10,497 nt of DNA from an uncultured Oscillospiraceae bacterium (GTDB lineage Bacteria > Bacillota > Clostridia > Oscillospirales > Acutalibacteraceae). Position numbers and translations under genes: made by a program. Each line of letters begins with the position of its first letter. The stretch's first letter is position 1. The stretch covers positions 1 to 10,497 of the forward strand of contig USBH01000034.1 of NCBI GenBank assembly GCA_900552925.1, read 5' to 3'. Shown one piece after another: positions 1-5,549 of this stretch. The notes below the pieces were generated by a model, which made no database searches, was not told the DNA's origin, and saw nothing but the letters and a program-made list of their open reading frames with translations.

Positions 1-44
1 CACCGTCTAATTCGTCGGCAGCGTCAGATGTGTATAAGAGACAG
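1..44 (+). other. Nextera P5-side adapter with i5 index (synthetic)
   Basis: Positions 12-44 match the Nextera transposase Read 1 adapter, ending in the 19-bp Tn5 mosaic end (26-44, ending AAGAGACAG). Positions 4-11 (CGTCTAAT) sit where the i5 index belongs; I recall this as index S510, from memory. Positions 1-3 (CAC) fit the end of the P5 arm. This is library sequence, not genome. Biological sequence starts at 45. Confidence 0.97.
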
Positions 45-862
45 ACCGCATGCTGACCGAGGACGAGATCGCCGCGGGCGAAGCGTACGCGAACGAGCTC
101 GTCTGGTCGGACCGGGCGGTGCGCATCTTTACGGTCGACGCGTCCGCACTGGACGGCCTGCCGCTGCGCAAGAAAAACGAAACGCTCACGGGCGACGTGC
201 GCATTGTGGAGATCGAGGGCGGGGAGATGTGCACCTGCTGCGGCACGCACTTCACGCACACCGCGCCGGTCGGGCTCATCAAGGTGCTCGAGCACGCGCG
301 CTACAAGCAGGGCTGCCGCGTCACGTTTGTCTGCGGCGCGCTGGCGCTCCGCCATTTTGCGCAGGAGAACCGTGAGCTGCGCCGCACGGCCGCGCAGCTT
401 TCCGCAAAGCCCGACGCCGTGTTCGACGCGGTGTGCCGGAAGGAAGCGCAGCTTTCCGCCCTGCAGGCGGCGCTGCGGCAGCAGAACGCGCAGCTCGCCG
501 CGCTGTATGCGGAAAAGCTCGCGGCGGAGAGTACGGCCTGCGCGGGCTTCCGCCTCATAGCCGCCGTGCTGCCCGCCGGGGCGGAGGTGTGCCGCGCCGC
601 AGCGGAGCGGCTGAGCCGGGCCGACGACGTCTTTGTCGTTCTGCTCAGCGCGGAGGACGGCGGTTTCGGCTACGTCTGCATGGCCGGCGCGAACTGCCCG
701 CTGGCCTGCCGCACGGCCGCGAAGAAGCTGCGCGAAGCGTTCGGCGCGCGGGGCGGCGGCAGCGAAAAGGCCGCGCAGGGCAGGCTTTCGTATGCGGGCG
801 AGCCGTCCGCGCTCCTGCGGGAGATCCGGGAGGTGATGGCCGATGGCGGTCGCCAGAATTGA
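45..862 (+). CDS. AlaX-like alanyl-tRNA editing protein, 5'-truncated
   Basis: The family hydrolyses mischarged Ser- or Gly-tRNA(Ala) in trans, as the AlaRS editing domain does. The reading frame is open back to the adapter at 45, so the true start lies outside the record; the ATG at 50 is probably internal. Numbering from that ATG (270 residues), the second half of the zinc-binding editing domain is visible. A CTCCGTH motif at 61-67 supplies the Cys63-x3-His67 zinc ligands, followed by a GLIKVLEHARYKQGCRVTFVCG-type stretch. The N-terminal HxxxH ligand pair is missing because of the truncation. An Ala/Gln/Glu-rich probable coiled coil spans about 103-160. The C-terminal part resembles DHHA1, including a GARGGGSEKAAQG glycine-rich motif at about 233-245. 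This layout matches long AlaX proteins. Its 3' end overlaps the next gene by 20 nt. The family call is firm; substrate preference cannot be read. Confidence 0.85.
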
Positions 863-1241
863 GGCGCTGCTGCCGTATCCGGCGGAAACCGTGTGGCGCA
901 TCGTGACCGACTGCACGCGCTGCGACTGGCGCAGCGATCTGGACCGCATCGAGACGCACGGCAACGGCAGCTTTACGGAGTACACGAAAAGCGGATATGC
1001 GACGCGGTTCACGGTCACGGAAGCCGTGCCGTGCAGCCGCTGGGCGTTCCGGCTCGAAAACGACAGCCTGTCCGGCACGTGGACGGGGCTTTTCGAGGCG
1101 CGCGACAGCGGCACCCGCATCGTTTTTGAGGAAAACGTATCGGTGAAGAAGCTGTGGATGAAGCCGCTCGCCGGCTTCTATCTCAGGCGGCAGCAGAACG
1201 TCTACCTGCGCGATCTGCGGCGGGCGCTCGCAAGCTGTTGA
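843..1241 (+). CDS. SRPBCC-fold (START/polyketide cyclase-like) protein
   Basis: A 132-residue protein with the pattern of the SRPBCC superfamily, whose members bind hydrophobic ligands in a helix-grip cavity. The N-terminus reads ARIEALLPYPAETVWRIVTD, the usual first strand plus 'P.e.VW..vtD' helix. Alternating beta strands follow, including a WTGLFEARDSGTRIVFEE segment, and a C-terminal helix begins near residue 105. The size is typical of single-domain members. The start at 843 has a Shine-Dalgarno GGGAGGTG at 828-835. It lies 20 nt inside the upstream AlaX-like gene in another frame, so the two are probably translationally coupled. The ligand is unknown and nothing in the sequence identifies it. 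The gene ends ahead of a strong hairpin at 1288. Confidence 0.75.
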   Translation: MAVARIEALLPYPAETVWRIVTDCTRCDWRSDLDRIETHGNGSFTEYTKSGYATRFTVTEAVPCSRWAFRLENDSLSGTWTGLFEARDSGTRIVFEENVSVKKLWMKPLAGFYLRRQQNVYLRDLRRALASC

Positions 1242-1287
1242 GCTTCCGGCGCCGTGCCGGCCGCAAACCGCAAAAAACGGACAAAAA

Positions 1288-1330
1288 CAGGGTGCGCGGC
1301 ACAGTCTTTCCATCTGTGCCGCGCACCCTG
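1288..1330. terminator. Bidirectional intrinsic terminator
   Basis: A perfect 17-bp inverted repeat (1288-1304 with 1314-1330, beginning CAGGGTGCGCGGC) encloses a 9-nt loop. Read on the - strand it is followed at once by T-rich sequence (TTTTTGTCCGTTTTTT), ideal for ending the amt transcript. On the + strand a looser T-rich stretch (CATTTTTTATC) follows, enough to end the AlaX/SRPBCC transcript. It sits between two convergent units. Confidence 0.9.
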
Positions 1331-1402
1331 TATCTATCGATTCATTTTTTATCCCTTCCGGGGCCAGATGCCCCGGGAAACCGCATGTGCAGGGAAAATG
1401 CT

Positions 1403-2713
1403 TTATTCCTCATCCTGCAGCGCGTCGTAGCCTCTTTCGCCGGTGCGGATCTTCACGACGTCCTCCACGTCGTAGATGAAGATCTTGCCGTCGCCGTAGC
1501 TGCCGGTGTAGAGCGTGTCCTGCACCGTGCGGATCAGCGTCTCGACGGGGATCTTGCAGATGACGATGTCGATCTTGATCTTCGGGAGCAGGCGCGAGCT
1601 GACGGGATTGCCGCGGAAGAAGACCGTGTGGCCCTTCTGCGCGCCGTAGCCGAAGACGTTCGTCACCGTGATGCCCGTGATGCCGAGGCGCTCCAGCGCG
1701 TCCTGAAGCTCGCTGAACTTGGTCTGGTTCGCGAGGATCGTGACCTTGGTGATCTTCGCGCCGGGCTGCTCGTGGTGGACGACCTTCACGGCCTCATCGC
1801 GCGGCACAGATGCTGCTGCCGGTGCGGCCGCCGCAGGCAGCTGCGCATCGGCCGAGGAGATTTCGGTGACGGGCGCGAAATCGGGATAGGCGACGTTGCC
1901 GTGCTCGCCGATATCGAGGCCCTGGATTTCTTCTTCCGCGGAAACGCGGATGCCGACCGTCTTCTTGAGGAGGAGCCAGACCAGCCCGGTCGTCACGAAC
2001 ACGAATGCGCCGACCGCGACGATGCCGAGCAGCTGCACGCACAGGAGCTGCAGGCCGCCGCCGTAGAACAGGCCGTTTGTCGTCGAGAGCGTGGTGACGC
2101 CCTCTTCAGCGAAGAGCCCGACGCAGATCGTGCCGAACACGCCGCAGCCGAGATGTACGGAGGTCGCGCCGACGGGATCATCGATCCGCATCCGGTCGAA
2201 GAACATGACCGCGAACACGACCAGAACGCCCGCGAGCGCGCCGATGAGGAGCGAAGCCTCGATGGAAACGTAGGCGCAGCCGCCCGTGATGGCCACAAGG
2301 CCGGCGAGGCAGCCGTTGACGGTCATGCCGAGATCCGGCTTGCCCATCGCGATCCACGAGGTCACCGTCGAGGTGAGCACCGCGGCGATGGCCGAGGTGT
2401 TCGTCGTCATCAGAATATACATGACGTCGGACGGGTTCTCAAAGCTCATTGTGGAGCCGGGGTTGAAGCCGAACCAGCCGAGCCACAGGACGAACAGGCC
2501 GATGACGGCCAGCGACATGTTGTGGCCGGGGATCGCCTTGGGCTTGCCGTCCTTGCCGTATTTCCCGATGCGCGGGCCGAGGATCCATGCGCCCGCGAGG
2601 GCCGCCCAGCCGCCCACGGAGTGCACGACGGTGTCGCCGGCAAAGTCCATGAAGCCGAGGTCGGCGAGCCAGCCGCCGCCCCATACCCAGTGGCCGACAA
2701 TCGGGTAGATCAC
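1403..2713 (-). CDS. amt: Ammonium transporter C-terminal part fused to a PII domain (after frameshift)
   Basis: This 436-residue frame holds most of an Amt/MEP/Rh ammonium channel plus a PII signalling domain. It begins (IYPIVGHWVWGGG) exactly where the upstream frame breaks off. The GTG at 2713 is a Val codon inside the family sequence and is unlikely to be a true start. If the frames are joined the product is about 574 residues. The pore twin histidines are then near 169 (DTVVHSVGG) and 325 (SVHLGCG), close to E. coli AmtB H168/H318. The cytoplasmic tail motif EEEIQGLDIGEHG is present. An Ala/Pro-rich linker (about 428-456) leads to the PII domain (about 457-574), which has a T-loop start (FGYGAQKGH) and the C-terminal signature TGSYGDGKIFIYDV plus KIRTGERG. 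The T-loop reads RGNPV where uridylylated PII proteins have RGxxY, so the Tyr51 modification site is absent. In most bacteria GlnK is a separate protein that plugs AmtB; fusion would make that gating intramolecular (inference). Confidence 0.88.
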   Translation of the reverse strand: MIYPIVGHWVWGGGWLADLGFMDFAGDTVVHSVGGWAALAGAWILGPRIGKYGKDGKPKAIPGHNMSLAVIGLFVLWLGWFGFNPGSTMSFENPSDVMYILMTTNTSAIAAVLTSTVTSWIAMGKPDLGMTVNGCLAGLVAITGGCAYVSIEASLLIGALAGVLVVFAVMFFDRMRIDDPVGATSVHLGCGVFGTICVGLFAEEGVTTLSTTNGLFYGGGLQLLCVQLLGIVAVGAFVFVTTGLVWLLLKKTVGIRVSAEEEIQGLDIGEHGNVAYPDFAPVTEISSADAQLPAAAAPAAASVPRDEAVKVVHHEQPGAKITKVTILANQTKFSELQDALERLGITGITVTNVFGYGAQKGHTVFFRGNPVSSRLLPKIKIDIVICKIPVETLIRTVQDTLYTGSYGDGKIFIYDVEDVVKIRTGERGYDALQDEE

Positions 2714-3126
2714 GAGGGTGAGGACAAACGAGAAGATGATGAACGAAACGTACTCACGCGCTCCGCAACGGCGCCGGAAACGATCGTGGCCGCCGTGCCG
2801 CAGAAGACGAGCTGGAAGAAGAACTTGCCCCAGAACGGGACCGAAGACGTGAGCGTGTCATCGTAGAACGAATTGTCGGCGCCGCCGAGAATAAACAGGT
2901 GCTCCGTGCCGATGAACGGGTTGTCCCCGCCGAACATGATGCCCCAGCCGAGCAGCAGAAAGCCCAGCGAGGAAACGGCAAAAACAATGAAGTTTTTGGA
3001 AAGAATATTGACGGTATTCTTCGCTCTGGCAAAGCCGGCCTCCACGCTTGCGAAGCCTAGGTTCATGAAAAAGACCAGGATGGCGGACAGAAATACCCAT
3101 AAGGTGTCAACAATGGAAAAATCCAT
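2710..3126 (-). CDS. amt: Ammonium transporter N-terminal part (ends by frameshift)
   Basis: Start ATG at 3126-3124 with a strong Shine-Dalgarno AGGAGG (+ strand 3136-3141). Residues 1-124 are the first part of an Amt channel: an N-terminal membrane helix (LWVFLSAILVFFMNLGFAS), the conserved EAGFARAKN segment, and the FQLVFCGTAATIVSGAVAERV stretch that includes the region of the AmtB Phe gate. After Val124 the frame becomes Ser-rich nonsense and stops at 2710. Dropping one frame at + strand 2753-2754 restores the expected continuation (YVSFIIFSFVLTLVIYPIVGHW). A single base is therefore missing relative to an intact gene: GTGAGTACG is seen where GTGAAGTACG, for example, would keep frame. Either this strain carries a real amt frameshift or the read has a one-base error. 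Both pieces should be treated as one gene, 1403-3126. Confidence 0.85.
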   Translation of the reverse strand: MDFSIVDTLWVFLSAILVFFMNLGFASVEAGFARAKNTVNILSKNFIVFAVSSLGFLLLGWGIMFGGDNPFIGTEHLFILGGADNSFYDDTLTSSVPFWGKFFFQLVFCGTAATIVSGAVAERVSTFRSSSSRLSSPS

Positions 3127-3150
3127 GCAACACGACCTCCTCTTTGTGGA

Positions 3151-3200
3151 AAAATAAAAAGAAGGACAAGGACGTCACCCGGGAACGTCCTTGTCCTTCT
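3151..3200 (-). terminator. Leader hairpin with U-run before amt (terminator or attenuator)
   Basis: A perfect 16-bp inverted repeat (3160-3175 with 3185-3200) has a 9-nt loop. On the - strand it is followed directly by TTTTTATTTTT (3159-3149 region), the hallmark of an intrinsic terminator. It lies downstream of the amt promoter at 3208-3236 and upstream of the amt Shine-Dalgarno site. It could end sigG read-through, but it would also stop transcripts started at the amt promoter unless antiterminated. Confidence 0.85.
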
Positions 3201-3207
3201 GGCACCC

Positions 3208-3236
3208 ACTATAGCACAATAAAGCAGGTTTGTCAA
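3208..3236 (-). promoter_or_regulatory. Sigma-A promoter for amt
   Basis: On the - strand, TTGACA (+ 3231-3236), a 17-nt spacer and TATAGT (+ 3208-3213) form a near-consensus housekeeping promoter, with an upstream TGTGC giving an extended -10. The predicted start at about 3200-3201 coincides with the first base of the leader hairpin stem. Confidence 0.88.
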
Positions 3237-3262
3237 TGGGAGGGTGCAAATTTTTTTGCGCG

Positions 3263-3279
3263 GCCCGCAAACGGCGGGC
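3263..3279 (-). terminator. Weak hairpin just after sigG
   Basis: A 6-bp GC stem (GCCCGC with GCGGGC, loop of 5 nt) lies 8 nt beyond the sigG stop. On the - strand it is followed by CGCGC and a run of A before TTT, not a clean U-tract. It may be a weak terminator for sigG; the stronger hairpin at 3160-3200 may do that job instead. Confidence 0.35.
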
Positions 3280-3286
3280 AGAAAGT

Positions 3287-4066
3287 TTACAGCTCCGCCT
3301 TGATTTTGCTCATCGCGCCCTTTTCGAGGCGCGAGACCTGTGCCTGCGAGATGCCGATCTCCTCGGCGACCTCGGTCTGCGTTTTGCCGTCGATGAACCG
3401 CATCGAGAGGATCTTTTTCTCGCGCGGGCTCAGCTCGTGGATCGCCTCCTTGATCGCGATCTCCTCGAGCCAGTCGCCGTCCGTCGTGCCGCCCTTGATC
3501 TGGTCCATGATGTAGATCGTGTCGCCGCCGTCAGAAAAAACCGGCTCGTAGAGCGAAACGGGCTCGACGATCGACTCCAGCGCGATCACGACGTCCTCGG
3601 GCGGCAGGCCGAGCGCCTCCGCGATCTCGGTGATGTTCGGCTCGCGCCCCTTTTCATTCGTGATCCGCTCCTTCGCCTGCATCGCGCGGTAGGCGGTATC
3701 GCGCATGGAGCGGCTGACGCGCACGGCGTTGTTGTCGCGCAGGAAACGCTTCACCTCGCCCGAGATCATCGGCACGCCGTAGGTCGAAAACATGACCTCG
3801 TGGCTCGGGTCGAAATTGTCGATGGCCTTGATCAGCCCGATGCAGCCGACCTGAAAGAGGTCGTCCGGGTTTTCGCCGCGGCTTGTAAAGCGCTGAATGA
3901 CGCTGAGCACCAGCCGGAGATTGCCGTAAATCAGCTTGTCGCGCGCGGCCTTGTCGCCGTGCCGGCTGCGGTCCAGCAGCTCGCGCATCTCGTCGTTCCG
4001 GAGCGTCTGCAGCTTCGCGGTGTTCACGCCGCAGATCTCGACCTTGCTCTGGGCATAAGCGTACAT
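3287..4066 (-). CDS. sigG: RNA polymerase forespore sigma factor SigG
   Basis: A 259-residue sigma-70-family factor of the sporulation group, which directs late forespore transcription. The N-terminal KVEICGVNTAKLQTLRNDEM is the diagnostic SigG opening. Region 2 follows (NLRLVLSVIQRF, DDLFQVGCIGLIKAIDNFD, the FSTYGVPMISGEVKRFLRDNN core), then region 3. The region 4 helix-turn-helix lies near residues 229-252 (TQTEVAEEIGISQAQVSRLEK). Length matches B. subtilis SigG (about 260). The frame is open 51 codons further upstream, but ATG 4066 is chosen because GGAGG lies 8 nt before it, because SigG proteins start just before KVEICG, and because a forespore-type promoter sits at 4102-4131, inside that extension. 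No spoIIGA or sigE is adjacent, unlike the B. subtilis cluster; the YlmC-like gene diverges from it. Confidence 0.95.
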   Translation of the reverse strand: MYAYAQSKVEICGVNTAKLQTLRNDEMRELLDRSRHGDKAARDKLIYGNLRLVLSVIQRFTSRGENPDDLFQVGCIGLIKAIDNFDPSHEVMFSTYGVPMISGEVKRFLRDNNAVRVSRSMRDTAYRAMQAKERITNEKGREPNITEIAEALGLPPEDVVIALESIVEPVSLYEPVFSDGGDTIYIMDQIKGGTTDGDWLEEIAIKEAIHELSPREKKILSMRFIDGKTQTEVAEEIGISQAQVSRLEKGAMSKIKAEL

Positions 4067-4101
4067 AAAATCAACCTCCGAACAAAAAATTTGTCCGCAG
4101 G

Positions 4102-4131
4102 TAGTATGCGCAGAAAAAAGGCGGCTTAATC
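4102..4131 (-). promoter_or_regulatory. Sigma-F/sigma-G-type promoter for sigG
   Basis: On the - strand CATACTA (+ 4102-4108) is an exact match to the forespore -10 consensus CATnnTA. Eighteen nt upstream lies GATTA (+ 4127-4131), one mismatch from the GAATA-type -35. The predicted start near 4095 leaves a leader of about 30 nt. This would give forespore activation and autoregulation of sigG, as known in Bacillus; here it is inferred from sequence only. Confidence 0.6.
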
Positions 4132-4148
4132 CTGCAGAGGGAAAAACG

Positions 4149-4169
4149 GCATGCGCATAAAGCGCATGC
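4149..4169. repeat. Inverted repeat in the sigG divergent spacer
   Basis: An 8-bp perfect inverted repeat (GCATGCGC, loop ATAAA, GCGCATGC) lies within the YlmC-side promoter, overlapping its -35 and spacer. A GCGCATAAA direct repeat occurs at 4153-4161 and 4173-4181. It could be a regulator-binding site or chance; no T-tract supports a terminator. Confidence 0.4.
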
Positions 4170-4183
4170 GCCGCGCATAAAAT
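4155..4183 (+). promoter_or_regulatory. Sigma-E-like promoter for the YlmC-like gene
   Basis: GCATAAA (4155-4161), a 14-nt spacer and CATAAAAT (4176-4183) match the recalled Bacillus sigma-E consensus (KHATAHT, 13-14 nt, CATACAHT) at 6 of 7 and 7 of 8 positions. The start would fall near 4191, 27 nt before the gene. TAAAAT at 4178-4183 could also serve sigma-A, but no good TTGACA lies upstream. Confidence 0.5.
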
Positions 4184-4217
4184 AGCCTGATTCAACATTT
4201 TGAACGGGGGCGATGGC

Positions 4218-4508
4218 ATGCTGACGAGGATCGGGGATATGCGCAGCCGCGAGGTGATCAGCGTCCGCGACGGCGCGCGGCTCGGCTATCTCGGCGACAT
4301 CGAGATCGACACGGAGAGCGCGTCGCTCGCGGCGATCGTCGTGTACGGCCGCGCGCGGTTTTTCGGCCTGTTCGGCCACGAGGCCGACTGCGTCATCCCG
4401 TGGAGCGACATCACGACGATCGGGGAGGACGCGGTGCTGGTCGACTACGCAGCGCCGAAGCGCACGCAAAAGCGCGGCTTCCTCGCGAATTTCTTTGAAA
4501 ACGGGTGA
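4218..4508 (+). CDS. YlmC/YmxH-family sporulation protein (PRC-barrel)
   Basis: A 96-residue single-domain PRC-barrel protein of the small YlmC/YmxH group conserved in spore formers; its molecular role is not known. Family features are the opening MLTRIGDMRSREVISVRDG, the GYLGDIEIDT turn, the RFFGLFGHEADCVIPWSDI segment and the IGEDAVLVDY end, which cover almost the whole length. ATG 4218 is preferred over an in-frame TTG at 4200 because GGGGG at 4206-4210 gives correct ribosome-site spacing and the family starts here. It diverges from sigG with a sigma-E-like promoter in between, which suits a mother-cell role (inference). In B. subtilis ylmC lies in the cluster downstream of sigE-sigG, so the neighbourhood is conserved but inverted. 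Confidence 0.88.
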   Translation: MLTRIGDMRSREVISVRDGARLGYLGDIEIDTESASLAAIVVYGRARFFGLFGHEADCVIPWSDITTIGEDAVLVDYAAPKRTQKRGFLANFFENG

Positions 4509-4523
4509 ATTTTCCGGGCGCCG

Positions 4524-4561
4524 GCCGCCTTTTCGGGGCCGCTTCGGGCCGGAAAGGCGGC
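4524..4561 (+). terminator. GC-rich hairpin after the YlmC-like gene
   Basis: GCCGCCTTTTC (4524-4534) pairs with GGAAAGGCGGC (4551-4561) with one G-T wobble, and the inner GGCC segments can extend the stem. It starts 16 nt past the stop codon. No U-tract follows on the + strand, so it is either an imperfect terminator or a 3' end-stabilising structure. Confidence 0.5.
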
Positions 4562-4608
4562 GCAGGGCCGAAGCGCGGGATAAAGCGCAAAAAAACGGCG
4601 AAAAAGGC

Positions 4609-4637
4609 TTGATTTGACGGCGGAGTTGTGCTATAAT
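4609..4637 (+). promoter_or_regulatory. Sigma-A promoter for rpsB-tsf
   Basis: TTGATT (4609-4614), a 17-nt spacer and a perfect TATAAT (4632-4637) preceded by TGTGC (extended -10). The start is expected near 4644, giving a leader of about 120 nt before rpsB. Confidence 0.88.
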
Positions 4638-4643
4638 ACTACA

Positions 4644-4764
4644 GCGATTTGCAGAGTCTGCAAGCAAAAACGCACGTCGGGGCCCTCGGGACGGTGCCGC
4701 GCAGGCGGTCTTTTTCCGAAAATATCAGGCCCGGCGGAGGAAAAACCAAGGAGGTATTTTCAAA
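4644..4764 (+). promoter_or_regulatory. rpsB 5' leader with structured elements
   Basis: The leader holds an inverted repeat TTGCAGA-G-TCTGCAA (4649-4663). A GC-rich stretch ends in an imperfect hairpin (GAC..GCC with GGC..GTC, 4690-4710) followed by TTTTT (4711-4715), which looks like a weak attenuator. A strong Shine-Dalgarno AAGGAGGT then precedes the start. Long structured leaders before ribosomal protein genes often mediate autoregulation by the encoded protein; no named motif is recognised here. Confidence 0.45.
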
Positions 4765-5505
4765 ATGGCAGTAGTATCTATGAAGCAGCTTCTGGAGGCG
4801 GGCGTCCACTTCGGCCACCAGACCAGAAGATGGAACCCGAAGATGGCGCAGTACATCTTCACGGAGAGAAACGGCATCTACATCATCGACCTGCAGAAGA
4901 CCGTCAAGAAGCTCGAGGAGGCGTACAACTTCGTCCGCGACCTCGCGATGGACGGCAAGAACGTTCTGTTTGTCGGCACGAAGAAGCAGGCGCAGGAGTC
5001 CATTAAGGAAGAGGCGACGCGCGCCGGCGCTTACTATGTGAACGCGCGCTGGCTCGGCGGCATGCTCACGAACTTCACGACGATCCGCCGCAGAATCCAG
5101 AGACTCGCGCAGCTGCGCAAGATGCAGGAGGACGGCACATTCGAGCTGCTCCCGAAGAAGGAAGTCAGCAAGCTTGAGCTCGAGATCGAGAAGCTCGAGA
5201 AGTTCCTCGGCGGCATTAAGGATATGAAGGAGTTCCCGGGCGCGCTCTTCATCGTCGACCCGAGAAAGGAAAGAATCGCGGTTTCCGAGGCGAAGAAGCT
5301 CGGTATCCCGATCGTTGCGATCGTCGATACGAACTGCGATCCGGACGAGATCGACTACGTGATCCCGGGCAATGACGACGCGATCCGCGCGGTCCGTCTG
5401 ATCGCCGGCGCGATGGCGAACGCGATCATCGAGGGCCGTGAGGGCCAGATGGGCGCCGCCGCGCAGGAAACGGAAGAGAAGGAAGAGGCGGAGACGGAGG
5501 CGTAA
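4765..5505 (+). CDS. rpsB: 30S ribosomal protein S2
   Basis: A 246-residue S2 protein of the small ribosomal subunit, the same length as the B. subtilis protein. It opens with the classic [24 protein letters not shown] and continues with the [41 protein letters not shown] and [20 protein letters not shown] blocks. It has a helical coiled insertion (about 110-155) and a C-terminal acidic tail ([13 protein letters not shown]). The AAGGAGGT site precedes ATG 4765. It heads the standard rpsB-tsf operon. Arginine is often written AGA here, whereas most neighbours use CGC/CGG, a sign of separate codon selection in a highly expressed gene. Nothing is missing. Confidence 0.98.
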   Translation: MAVVSMKQLLEAGVHFGHQTRRWNPKMAQYIFTERNGIYIIDLQKTVKKLEEAYNFVRDLAMDGKNVLFVGTKKQAQESIKEEATRAGAYYVNARWLGGMLTNFTTIRRRIQRLAQLRKMQEDGTFELLPKKEVSKLELEIEKLEKFLGGIKDMKEFPGALFIVDPRKERIAVSEAKKLGIPIVAIVDTNCDPDEIDYVIPGNDDAIRAVRLIAGAMANAIIEGREGQMGAAAQETEEKEEAETEA

Positions 5506-5549
5506 TCCGTTTTTTCCGACCCCAGTTGAACCGGAAGGAGAAATAAAAA

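Noticed and set aside
28..375. Open frame on + starting MCIRDR
   Set aside because: Its start lies in the Nextera adapter, and the frame is a shadow of the AlaX-like gene; the - strand frame ending SVSYTHLTLPTN is likewise adapter translation.
1154..2866. 570-codon open frame on + opposite amt
   Set aside because: An antisense shadow caused by high GC and third-position bias. Its translation is Asp/Arg/His/Ala-rich with no fold pattern, while the - strand clearly encodes Amt-PII.
3160..3200. Possible ANTAR or riboswitch aptamer in the amt leader
   Set aside because: Only one hairpin fits between the predicted start and the ribosome site. No paired six-base AnnGnn loops or known aptamer core is visible, so no named class is claimed.
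3230..4129. 299-codon open frame on + opposite sigG
   Set aside because: Low-complexity Arg/Asp/Leu/His-rich shadow of a clear SigG gene on the other strand, crossing its terminator and promoter.
4071..4667. 198-codon open frame on - across the YlmC-like gene
   Set aside because: Antisense to a well-supported PRC-barrel gene, and it spans the rpsB promoter and a hairpin.
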